Assembly: GCA_019614645.1 (NCBI GenBank) | Contig: JABWDB010000071.1 | Span: 124,001 to 188,000 of the forward strand | DNA from: Stratiolaelaps scimitus | Lineage: Eukaryota > Arthropoda > Arachnida > Mesostigmata > Laelapidae | Direction of reading: 5' to 3' | Length of the DNA stretch: 64,000 nt | In this document: positions 45,721 through 56,940 of the stretch, piece after piece | Position numbering within the stretch: the stretch's first letter is position 1 | How the letters are laid out: each line of letters starts with the position of its first letter | Made by a program: the position numbers and the translations under genes | The notes under the pieces: model-generated | What the model saw: only the letters and a program-made list of their open reading frames with translations | What the model was told of the DNA's origin: nothing | The model's database searches: none

Positions 45721-46363
45721 AAAACCAGATTTTCGATATGATTCTTGTATGTACTCATTAGGTTTCCTTCAGGGGCCTGAAATGTTGTGTTGCATAGAAT
45801 GGTTGTATTGGTGGCAGTTGAATGCAGCCACGATTGTGTTGAAACGTGCAGAAGAGATGTATCTTTGTGAAAATTAAATACAGGCATCTGCTGTGAACCC
45901 GCCAGTGCACATGTAGAGATGTAGAGAGCACAGACGCCAGCATAGTACCATGCATACACTTAACACTATACGATCCGAGCCATTGTGAATTAGGGATTAA
46001 GAATTGCGATATCGCGGTCCCCCTTCTCCCACAGTTGGTGCTTTCGTGACCAGGATTTGCGTGCGTAGGGAAGCGACGCTCCCCGCTCTGTGCTTAGCAA
46101 GCAAGGCTGGTACGACGATCTCGCGCATTCCGGCTGGCGGAAGTGACATGAGCTAATCGCGCAACCAGCCAGAGAAACCTCACCATCAAGCCGGCGGCGA
46201 CGATCGATCCAGCACAAGCAAGCGTTTGCTTGCGGCGCGGCGATCTTGATCCAGCGCGAGTGTGGTGGAAGTTCTGTGTGGTGACTGTGACTCTGTGAAT
46301 TTTTGACTCGAATAGTGAGTGTGGGGTCAACGTGCGTGGTGCCGATCAAGACAATTTGCAAGA
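45721..46363. other. Spacer and probable BEL/Pao 5' untranslated region
   Basis: 45721-45970 is AT-rich and featureless. 45980-46363 is GC-richer and leads into the BEL/Pao gag start; tggtgccgatcaag at 46339-46352 resembles the primer-binding site region seen after the left LTR of such elements. I could not define an LTR. Confidence 0.35.
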
Positions 46364-48600
46364 ATGGCGTTGGATCATTCTCCTACCCGCCAGCCTACCA
46401 ATCAGGAACGGCAAGTGGGAACGGTTAACACCGGTGCACAGACTAGTAACAGCTACCGCCCAAGAGGGCCTTGAAAAGGTCTCAGAAATCTCTGATTTGG
46501 TTGAGCAGCAGCACGCAGAAATAGGGAAATTAGACGCGTAGATCTGGCATCATCCCGATGTCACGCCGGAGGAGTTGAAGAGCGACATGGACCACTGCGC
46601 CGAATATGATGAGCCAGTACTGCGGTGTAAGTCGTATGCGCGACGGCGGTTAGGCATGGGAAACGATAGCCCTGCGGCACTAGCAATGGCCAGGGTCGGC
46701 GCTAGTTCCGCCATCTTGGATGGCCTTCGTGGTCCCAGATGGGCCCCAAGTGGCGGCAGCGACCACCCGCTGATTGACCGCGATGGCGAGCCGCTGACTC
46801 CACCAACCTCCGAAGTGATCTTGCCATTGTCTGCCGCACACCCGAAACAACAGAAATCGAATCGTTCTCTGAGGCCAACACAGCAACTACAGGCTGTTCC
46901 GCGCTCAGCTCTCTGCTTGGCTGGCGAGGCGACCGCACGCCTCGGGTACGGGGCAATTGCTGGCTCTGATCGCGAAACTGCGTGGCCCGCTACGCGCGCT
47001 TGCGGAGAGCCTAGAGTTGCTTGACGCGAACTTTGAGGTGGCGTTAACACTTCTGGACGAGAACTACGCGAGGCCCGACCACGAGCTACAATGAGCGACC
47101 GACCGCATCAGTGCTGTGCCTAGTGTACGTGGTACGAATTATGCCGTGGGGCTGCGAGCGGTATTGAATCACATTCAGTCCACAGCGTTACAGCTAAGCG
47201 CTTCTGGTGTAAACGACGAGGCATACGCTACACCATTTTTGAGGAACATGCGAAAGGAGTTGCCCCAACAATTAGTGTTTGACGTCGACCGGGAACGGCT
47301 CCGAGACCGTGAGTACGAAGAGCCCGGGCCGGCGCGGACAGCTGACGAACTGCTAGAATCCCAACTGCCTATCATAGCAGTTAAAAGCTCGCGACATCTG
47401 ACAAACTGGCTGCGTGCATATACGGTGTCCCTCGAAGAGTTGGAGCGTGACAGGATTACAACCAGTGGCAATGTACAGCAGCAACAGCGGGGTCAAGATC
47501 AAGTTGTTATCAAGATCACTACCGCCGATCATCAAGCATTCGACTACAGGAGCGGCCGCCGTCAGGCCACAGCAGCTGCAAAGGCCGTGCATGTTCTGCG
47601 CCAGCAGCGAACACCGACTATCATGATGCACGACTGCCATGAGAATGCAGTAGCGTAAGGCTGTGCTCGACAAAAACATGCGGTGCCATGTGTGCCTCTG
47701 GAGGAAACACAAGCGTGGTCAACGGTGCGAGGGTGTGCGGGGTTAGTGCCAATGGTGCAAATCGCGGGAGAATTACACATCGATGCACCCAGGCCCGCGG
47801 ACAGGTCAATCTGTTTCATCCGTGATCCCCACGGTGTCCGCACCGGCGGTTTGCGAAATATCAGTGCTATTGATGACCGCATCCGCGCGGGTGTCGTACG
47901 CAGGCACTGAAACACCGGTGCGCGCATTCGTAGATCCCGGCAGTATGATCAGCTTTGTGGCAGCTGTTGTCAAGCGACTTCATGGGCTATAGCCAATTGG
48001 TCGTGAGGACCTCGACATTTGCGGCATCAACGGAAACAACGCGTTCACAGCTGATCGACATCGCCTTCGTGTAGGTGGATGCCAAGGGGATTCCGGTGAT
48101 GTCGCCCTCGCTGCCTTCGCATACGAATTTAATGTCAACCCGTCGAACAACTGTACCCCGCATGTGCTGCAAGCTATTCGCAAGTTCGGCCAGGAGTACC
48201 CGCTTGCCGACCAGTCTTACCTTGGAGATGCTCGAGCGCCGGCACCCGAATTACTCATCGGTATTGATTACTTCTGTCAATTCGTGGGAAAGGCTATGAC
48301 GAAGACGCTACTGGCATCTGGATAAAAATTTGGATCGTCGGAGGTGCAACCAGGCGACCGACCGACTCGGTGGATTTGCGGGCCCACCCGGTATGTTGTG
48401 CCGCCGCGGTGTCGAAACCGGCCCGCGACCTCGAGAAGTTGTGGAGCACCGAAGCTATTGGTATACAGAATACCCCATCAGCAATGCTCTCGGTGGCGGA
48501 AGCCGACGCCGTTCGGCAGTTCGAAGAAGGGCTGGTGTATGATGGTAACTCGTACACCGTGGTGATGCGAATTGTGAGAGAATACTTAGAGCGATTATGG
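46364..48600 (+). mobile_element. BEL/Pao LTR retrotransposon, gag-protease remnant
   Basis: A gag-like frame begins at 46364 (MALDHSPTRQPTNQERQ) and is soon broken. The gag core of the BEL/Pao type follows: LELLDANFEVALTLLDENYA (about 47015-47075), then HIQSTALQLSASG...YATPFLRNM and ADELLESQLPII (47170-47370). A cysteine-rich knuckle stub lies near 47590. A retropepsin-type aspartic protease site reads VRAFVDPGSMISFV (about 47917-47960), with Asp-Pro-Gly in place of the usual Asp-Ser/Thr-Gly. LLIGIDYF occurs near 48250, and the LEKLWSTEAIGI segment preceding the reverse transcriptase lies near 48430-48470. Several frameshifts separate the parts, and no reverse transcriptase or second LTR is seen. 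Confidence 0.75.
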
Positions 48601-49400
48601 ACAGTACATTATGTATGGCTTCACAATATCATAAATGAGATCACCCACACTGGTCTTTTCGATCTTATCTTTTGTTTTGACCACTTCTGGATCAACTACC
48701 AGCTACGTCAATTATTAAATCGGGAATAAGACATAATAAATTCAGTGATCACTTCTCAACTTATGTAAAATTCACAATCCCCAGCATAGTACCCTTAAAA
48801 TTACTCCAGCAAGCCTACTTCGTATTAATAACTCGCCTAAGAACAGCAATCACCTTAGTAACCTTGATTGATCTTTCCTCTTCGTATCTCCTAGTGCCGA
48901 AGCTGCTCTCAACAGGTGTTCTGACTCAGCGATTTCTACAATTAACAACTACATTGGGTCTATTCCTCGACGTAGGCACTCCCATGCCAATTGCCTTGGG
49001 CTTCCCCTGAGTTTCTAACGCTATTTCCTGAAGGGAGAATAGTCATGAGAGTTGGGCAAAGTCGCCCAATAACGTTAGACTGCATTTTCCCTATATCCGT
49101 GTCAGAAACGGGGTTATTTCGACCAAACGTCAATTAAAACGCTTATTACGTTCGGCTAGTGTCTGATGACCTATCCAGAGGAAAATGCCCAATCCTCTTC
49201 ACTTTCCCTCCTACACCACTATCTTGTTTGTCCTTCACATATTGCCATCCCGACAGGGTTGGGTATATCCTTTCTATTCCTTTAATAAACAACTAAAGCT
49301 TTACCTTTACCTTTACCTTTATTTGCAAGCCCTATTTTCCTGTTGTCGGCCAGATTGCAGCTCTCATCATGCGCAATAGTGCCTGACAACTTTACCCCCG
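48601..49400. other. Spacer between retroelement fragments
   Basis: No coding feature is recognised. A (CTTTAC)n-like run (about 49292-49320) follows a TTTAATAAACAACT stretch and resembles a 3' tail of a non-LTR element or SINE. Confidence 0.4.
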
Positions 49401-49404
49401 ACCA

Positions 49405-50583
49405 TTCTCTGCATTGAACAGGGCGAATTCCCTGACTCGCTCAAACATTACCGTATTATTCCAATCTTCGAAGGAGGTGTGATAAATAATAAACCGGTGT
49501 GCAGTAACTGGAGACCAATTGTTATATCCTCTCCCTTGGGGAACACCGTTGAGAGAGCTGTCCTTGATCAGTTGAATTCATTTTGCCGAACACAATATCC
49601 TTTCCCAAAACTAGTCCTACTTGACTTGTGTGAGGCTTCTGATTCCATCTGTCTGCCCGATTATTATTCTCTTCAAGGAACTTCGCACTTATAATCTCCC
49701 TGAAGATGCCACGAAACTTCTACAGCCTTTCATGCCGCATAGTAGTCAACGAGTTGCCATATCAAGCGTGCTCTCCTGTACGTAAGTGGTAATGAGCCTA
49801 ATAAATTGGTTCGAAAAGTCAACGAAGATCTTCTCGCAGAAGCTACCTGGCGGGAACTAAACTGCCTCTTACTCAAAGTTTCCAAGTCTACATTCCTAGA
49901 CGTTCACCCCACTCTTGTCCTTCCAGTATTATCGAGGGTGCGATAAATCTTCGAGACACACCTATTTTACGCTCCACGGTAGCCCGCTTCCTAGGAATTA
50001 TTCTCTACAGTCAACTCACAGGTGCAGCGCATCTTTCTAGTTTCAGACCAAGATTGGCAGGCACCATTGCTGTCATTAATCGGGTTCGAAAGTTCCTGGA
50101 GCCTGTCTGCTGCCTTCTCCTGTATCATGCCTTTTCGCCTTTTTTTTTTAGAATTTCCTTTGGTGTTGAGTATTTCGGCTTCAACTGTGCCAATCACATC
50201 GCGCCGATTCTTATTCTCCAAAAACACACTTTCGGAGCAATTTTTTGCACTTCCCCTCCCGATGCCCCCACACCGATTTTCAATTCCAATAATATTTTAT
50301 CCTCCCCTATTCACATTACTTTTACCTACTGCTGTCTTAACTTCTGAATTATCCATGAGTTCAATCAGAATGTTGGGGGCCTAGTGTCTCCTCAAGTAAC
50401 ACTCGGAGCAGTCCGACTAACCTATTACTACTGGCGCCTTGTAAAAAACGCTGGTCGCAATACTTCTGCAGTGCTTGGTTCTGTCCTTTGTAACTCACTC
50501 CCTGTTAGTATCCGTTGGTTCAACACATCCATACACCAATTCAAATTCGTCCTGAAAAACGAAGAGCTAATTATGGACGCTTA
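49405..50583 (+). mobile_element. Non-LTR retrotransposon reverse transcriptase remnant
   Basis: A single frame at about 49413-49690 reads EFPDSLKHYRIIPIFEGG, NWRPIVISSPLGNTVERAVL and LVLLDLCEASDS, which are fingers motifs and a motif-A-like segment of a CR1/Jockey-like reverse transcriptase. The catalytic palm is not readable. A C-terminal piece at 50384-50580 (SVLCNSLPVSIRWFNTSIHQ) matches the W/C-NSLPxxIR segment that ends many such polymerases. The copy is decayed. Confidence 0.65.
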
Positions 50584-52090
50584 AACCAAGACACCGCATT
50601 GTACTCTCGTTCACGATACATTTCTAAGCTCCCCGTTGCCCTCGTCATTTGATTGCTATCATTCCAATAATCTTACTAGTACCTTATACTTCTAATATCA
50701 AATGAAATCTTCAATAATGGCATGTATGACGTATAATGAAAAAAGGAGGAGCAAAACAACATGTTAGTTTTCTTATTTGCTCCCAGAGCTTCAAACGTAG
50801 TCTAGTCGTTGCACCTGTAGTTATTATCTCATGTGTACGCCACTAATCTCGCAAAGTAGTGGTCTCTTGTTATAGACATTTTCTATCATATATCTTATTA
50901 AAAGGGCGTGCTCAGCATTTTTTGTAAATGGCTTTTGCTCATCTCACCAAACTGTCTACAAAGAACTTCTCTACTCCACTTTGCCCCCGCCGAACCTCTC
51001 AGCTGTTTCCCTTCACTCTCTCCCCAAGACCTCCTCTCTAGAACCTACCTGCCCGCTTCCCGTATGTAAACGACTACTGTGGTCAATCTGTAGAATAATA
51101 ACAAGCCGAAACCCTCCTACATCACCTCACAGCTGATATCAACTCTGCAAGATACCTCGAAACTTTCTTGGTTGTCTCTCGTGCTGGATACTGAACCAAC
51201 AGTTCTTTCCACTAAGCCAAAAGTACGCGGCTGAATTCTGAACTGCATGCTACAATGATGGATTTCAAGATTTAAAGTTTCTAAATCGTCTTCTAGTTAT
51301 CTATAAAATCTCACAGGCCAGGGCTTCTTATACTAATATATTGAAGGCTGTTGCACACATTAATCATCTCTATAGTCGTGCATCAAATATTGGAGCAGCA
51401 CAGAAATGAAACAATTTTAGGTGCTGCGAATGATAGATTGATATGTCCGGTTGTTGGTCATCAGGTTATTGGCAATGCGAAAGCTGTACCGCGAATGTTA
51501 ATTGTTAAGTCAACCTGTAAAATTTTGTTTAGGCCATTGGTTAGTTGCGGTAATATAGATAATATGAATCTATAAATGTTGTAGAAGGAAAATATCAATT
51601 GTGCTCCACTTTATTTGCTTAGGTATCACATATATTACCTGTCAGAATAAATGGTATCAAAATGGGACAGAAAAGAAAAAGATTATTGATCGCCCCGTTC
51701 AGGCCAACTCGAGTGACATCGTGTTCCACCTGAATCTGGTTATCCTGTAGTACAGGTACACAAAAATATCTAACTCAAGACTATGAGCGCGTTAGGCAGA
51801 ATATAATTATCTATGAAAATAGATATTGGTCCGGCCAATAGAAGGTCTATAGGGTAACTGGGTCTTTCCCAGACATGCTCCTTCGGAGGCCAAATCGACG
51901 ATATCGACATATCCTTGAAAGAGGCGGTAAAGTTATGTTACCTGAACAAACGGTTATCATTATGTAAAGCTTACTAAATTGTTTATCTTAATACCAATAT
52001 TCGTGAGGTAGTCGAATAAGTAATAATATTTGATAGTAAGTCTTGTGATTTAAGCAATGTTAAAGACTAAAAATTACTGTATAGTTTATT
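50584..52090. other. Intergenic, no feature recognised
   Basis: Pyrimidine-rich in the first half, possibly the 3' UTR of the preceding element, then AT-rich. No gene seen. Confidence 0.4.
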
Positions 52091-52200
52091 TAGTATATAC
52101 AACTTTGGCTGTTTCCCTATGTGGCAGTCTGAGGCCTGTCACATAGGGGAACAGCCGAGGGTCAGCTCGAAAAACAATTATATGTAGTATATACAACTTT
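52091..52200 (+). mobile_element. Short retroposon 'family P' with a 16-bp direct repeat
   Basis: The 78-bp segment 52107-52184 is flanked by perfect copies of tagtatatacaacttt (52091-52106 and 52185-52200). It begins with an inverted repeat (52107-52127 against 52136-52156, 19 of 21 paired) and ends gtcagctcgaaaaacaattatatg. The region gaggcctgtcacatagggga to gctcgaaaaa matches the copy at 10012-10056. It could be a SINE-like insertion with a target-site duplication. Confidence 0.75.
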
Positions 52201-55200
52201 AAATAATTATTGTTGGATAGGTTGTACCGAAGTGATAAGCATTATTGCGAAGAATCTGGTAGATGTCATAGCTTTGCGTAGCTTAGTACGCTAAGCATAA
52301 TATGTTAAGTAGTATTTTAGCGTTTTGTACTGACTTCGTACATAACATCTGTAATTTCTCCCTTTACACATAGATGCGAGCTTGCAGTCTTTCAAACCCC
52401 ATAAGTCAATGCTTTGACTCGACCAGCCCAACGGATTTTAAAAAACCCGCGTTCGCCACTCATAACAAAATAGCAGACCAGAGCTATGAAGTTTGTTTAG
52501 GGTGTCTTGTTTGTTTTTGTGTGTCGCGGGGCACTGTCTATGGCCAGTGACAATAAGTGAGGTGGGTTTGCGACAATTGGCTTCGAGCAACAAGTGTTTT
52601 GCTAAATGTTAGCTGAATATTTCTTTTCTGTGTTAAATAAGTTCGTTGTTGTTTGAAAAGCGCGACATCTTTTCGTCGTGAAACTTTAGGGGGGTGAAAG
52701 CATTCGTGATTGTGATGACATAATTTGGGACAGGCGGCGTTTATATATATTATTCTTCACCAACGTGACGTGTTGTGTTGTATCTAGGGGGATGTGGCCA
52801 CAGAGGCTACTCTGAGATGTATGGTAAGTAGCGCCAACCTTGGCAGCCTTACCTTGCCAGAACTGCACCAACCCACCAACTGAGTTTAGTGCAACGGAAA
52901 AACACAGCAGGATATAAGTGTATGTGGCAGAGCTAATAGCTGCTTATTTAAAATAATAAACTACTTGTAACCTCCCATAGCTATGTTTACCCTCCGAATT
53001 ATTAATTTCTCGATTTTTGCTACCTTGGTTGATGCCAAGATCTCTTCACTTTCAAGATAAGCTAATATGCTAAAATATTTAGCAGCTTTTTCTGATTCTG
53101 CCATGCTCACCAAAAACTCAAGGCCGTAAATATTCTGCACCTATGGACAGTTTTTCTGGACGAAAGAGGCGCTTTCGACCCGAAAAGTGAAACTGTCTCC
53201 TAAAATACTTTAGAGGTAAACATCTCTAATGTAACCATAATTTAGACATAGAACTAGACAGAGTGGTGCCGAAGCAAGCAAAAAAAGTCAATAGCTATTT
53301 TTTATACAACACGATTGCATTTATTACATTATGTGTACTTCGACTACAAACTAGACATTGCCCGGATGACAACAACTACATATATCCATCTACTCGGACA
53401 TAAGCTGCAGTCTTGCTTAATAAGGACGATCAGCGGGCCCCCGCTAGAAATTACAATATTAAATTTAAATTCGTTTACAAGCTGTGCAACGAGAAACGGT
53501 GAAAGCGAGACTAATCCGGAAGGTGAGATCACAATTTCCGAGCCTTGGGGGTGGGGGAACCCGGCTTTAGTGGATTTGTGAGTCTCGCATGTGGGCATCG
53601 TGCATTCCCGAAACGCCCACGTAAGAAAGGTTTTGGAAATAACATGCCAGATGTTCCAGGCAACTTGTCAATCGGAACGAAGCTGAATCTAATTCTACGT
53701 TTGGTTATGTTATATAGCTGATTAGCATAATGATTTCGTATTCTGTTATTCTTGTGATATTCCTCTTTGATGGTGTTCGTGCGTTCAAGGTTTTTAAGGT
53801 TTCGCCTGGTGTCGGTTAATATAGGTTATTTTGAAATAAACTAAACAGTCTTGACAGTAGACGAATTCTCAATGAGTGGAAGTTAACACTCGCACAAGAA
53901 TTTCTTGAATTGTGCTTAGTAACTTTGTTTATTTTAACGTTTTCATTGATTGTCATCATGGATTTACATCAAAAACAGTTTAGTCTGTAAGCTCGTCTCG
54001 CATTTTCTGTTTGCTAATCAGATGTCAGTCACTAGTTAACAAGAACAACAGGTCTTCGTGCTCGATTGATCCCATGATTAGCTCAACCCTCCCTAGGAGG
54101 TGAATAATAAATACTTCAGCGATCTTTTAAATGCAGCAGATTACAAAAATGGTGCGATTAGATTCTCTGAGAAGCTCGGTACATCAGCAATTCACAGTGG
54201 CCATTGACGTTAATATATCAATTAGTATGTGCCGTTGAACTCGTTAGGCATTCATCCAATACTAACATTCGGAGTCGGGTGAAGCCTTCATTTTTAAGTA
54301 GGGTGTAACAACAAAGTGGACATTATTTAGGATATAGAGATAACTTCGAATTAAGTGAGCAAAAATTGCTTGGGGCTTAACCACACCAGACATTTCTGGT
54401 TGTTTTTTATTTTGGTGTATATTTCCCTTTTTTCAAATGTATTTAATTTTCGAAGGTAACTACGCATGGATAGCTGTATATACAAAATTAACAGTCTGGA
54501 ATACACAACTAGGATTTCAATGTATGACACAAAGTTTATATTACTGAGTTATCGGTGCAGTCCAGCCAAGCAGCGATAAATGTATGTAGTAATACGCAGT
54601 AGTAGTATGCAAACTTCAGTAACGCTGAAACACGGTGAAAAACACACATTATGGCGGTTATCAATGATATTGCCTATCAATGATTGCTGGCTTAATCACG
54701 TCCCTAATCTTGTAAATGAAATACATTAATATATTACAACCGTTGATAATAACAATTTATAATACATTGTGTTTGATTTTGTGTATTATATTGTATTTCA
54801 TGTTATTATATTTTGTGTGTGGCTAAATAAAAAATATGGCCTGTGGTCTAAGATGCAGTTGTAGAGTATTACGACATAACATAATGTATTCGGAAGAGTG
54901 TATGCTTGTTACCTGCCGAGCCCTGAAAACTCATCAATATCATCATATCCATCACCTCGTTGTGGAAGTCTACGCGTAAAGCGGACTATCGTCGGTGCTT
55001 GAATTGAAAATCGCACACTCGCAGTGAATCTCTCCTGATATTTTTGTTGTTTTATTTATTTTTGGTCTACGAGATAGACTTCAATGTTCGGAAAAAATAG
55101 TCTAAGGTGGTGAAATTTCTTTTGAAGCCACGACGTTTCTAGGAATACAAGGCCATCAAAATCCCACCGTAAACTGGAGTGCCGCAACTTTTTTGATGTT

Positions 55201-55265
55201 TTCCCATCTTTGTCTAATTCTTAAAATTAGAGACTTAAAATTAGCTTAGACCTCTTACAATCACT
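52201..55265. other. Intergenic, no gene recognised
   Basis: About 3 kb of AT-rich sequence. An 88-codon plus-strand ORF (53315-53581) overlaps an 84-codon minus-strand ORF (53344-53598); neither has a known motif. No tRNA or repeat was recognised. Confidence 0.4.
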
Positions 55266-55269
55266 ACTT

Positions 55270-55600
55270 AAAAAGAATTGTAGAGAACCTTAGGCGGGCA
55301 CGGCCCCCTCACTGCGAACTTTCTCTAAGGGGTCTACCATAGGCTGGTCCGCAGCACCGGGGACAAGCGCGCAGGATCTTTTCTTCTGCAACGCCTGTTC
55401 CTCGCTGTGCAGAGAGGCAATGCCATTGTCTTCTTCGGGACAATGTCGGCCTCGGCCCCGGTCTCCAAGTAATCCCCCCCAAATAATCCCTAGTCCTAAT
55501 CCCTAGCCCCTATTGTAGGTCCTATAGGTATGCGAACCTAACCTTCGTCGGCCAAGACCCTTAAAGGGCTTGGCTGTGCGGTCTATAGCTTGTAGGTATC
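55270..55600 (+). mobile_element. Non-LTR element C-terminal tail and 3' UTR
   Basis: A frame at about 55365-55470 reads SFLLQRLFLAVQRGNAIVFF, ending at a stop. This 'LLQRLxxAxQRGNA' string closes the reverse transcriptase ORF of one common group of non-LTR elements. GC-rich 3' UTR-like sequence follows to about 55600. A related string is found on the opposite strand at 56130-56300. Confidence 0.6.
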
Positions 55601-56119
55601 ACTACGGAATAGCTTAAGATGCCGCAATGAATTGAATACAGTGCGTCGGTAGAGAATTCTGTAAAATATAGCCAAATTTGCATCTTTAGTATACCATCAG
55701 ACATGTCAAGACATGAAGAGCTAGACGATGCGGTTGAGGACGAGTGTATATTGATAACCGTTATATGGTACCGTGAAGCGATAATACACCCGCGACATTG
55801 CTATTATGCGTTTCGTCATTCTACTCCTGCCTCCCCGTTCGTATATACTCTGCGGATCTCCACTTTTCTGGAAAAATTAAAAGGAAGGAGGTTACAGTGT
55901 TGTCATACATGTTAGCATGGCTTGTAGCTTCTTCGGGGACTTGTACATAATCGATAAACACTCGAAAGGACTCGTTCGTTGTTTCCTGCCACGACACCTT
56001 CACTACCTCTGGAATGACCTTCTCACTGTCTTTCATAATGGGTTCCTCCGATATGTACATCTTATTTTATTTATTATACGTATATATTATTATTATAAAA
56101 TCATTATAATTATCTTGTA

Positions 56120-56480
56120 TGAACGTCTGTAGTCGTTTTGGTCAGAACGGACTCTAGCTGATATCGCGTCCCGCGATTTAGGCTTTCCAGGATGGAGATA
56201 GCATTGTTACGCTGAATAGAAAGATATTGTTGCTGCATGAGGGATTTACACGCTCGTTTGTTCTCTGTAACTTCGGTCAGTTTGTCATAGATACATTTGA
56301 GCATGATGACAGTGAGTGCCCCTGGACTACTTCAAGTTTCAAAGACCAATGGGCAGAATAGATACGAATCCTGAAGATCAGCGTAGTTCCGAAGCTTCCT
56401 TTACTTCTACTGTTCGCAATCAGTGCTAAAGTGTCGGTCAGGGTTCCATCCCATACTAATGGCTTACAGCGATGTATCAA
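56120..56480 (-). mobile_element. Non-LTR element C-terminal remnant, opposite orientation
   Basis: Minus-strand frames read KPLVWDGTLTDTLALI (about 56460-56410), a string common in the C-terminal region of one non-LTR group, and then LMQQQYLSIQRNNAISILES (about 56235-56175), the diverged counterpart of the LLQRLFLAVQRGNA tail at 55380. The frame shifts between the two pieces, so it is a dead copy. Confidence 0.6.
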
Positions 56481-56623
56481 AGTGATGCTATCCGGTCCAT
56501 CGTCACGACGCAGCGACTGTTCTCAAGACTTAGACAAGTGTTTACAGCAGAGTGACTTTATCGTCATTTAATTGAGGAGCTGCATCGATACGGCATTGTA
56601 GAGATCTCTAATGTAAATTCGTA

Positions 56624-56640
56624 ATTATATATATATATAT

Positions 56641-56679
<39 letters not shown>
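56624..56679. repeat. (AT)n microsatellite
   Basis: A 56-bp alternating AT tract interrupted by two ACAT units, about 260 bp upstream of the formin start exon. Confidence 0.9.
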
Positions 56680-56681
<2 letters not shown>

Positions 56682-56931
56682 CCGTGCTCCGATAGACTAA
56701 TGCACACTTCACGATCCTGTTTGTAGCTATAGTTTCAAACCGTGCTCAAGTCTTATTAGAGTATTTAGCTAAGGTAATCGATAATGTCCTGTTGTTGTTC
56801 AAACAATGTTGAAGTAGCATGTATTATAGTATTGTTGTATTTAAAGACCGTAAATATTCTGTTATTTAACTAGTCTGAGTTCTGCGTATCTCTTAAATTA
56901 CGATCATGATGTTGCGTTGCCTTGAATTTGC

Positions 56932-56940
56932 AGCTGGACA
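56932..56940 (+). promoter_or_regulatory. Splice acceptor before the formin start codon
   Basis: ttgaatttgcag ends at 56933, 7 nt upstream of the ATG at 56941. The formin mRNA therefore probably has a separate 5' non-coding exon further upstream, which I cannot place. Confidence 0.5.

Noticed and set aside
46550..47050. 166-codon minus-strand ORF in the BEL/Pao region
   Set aside because: GC-rich antisense shadow; the plus strand carries the ordered gag features.
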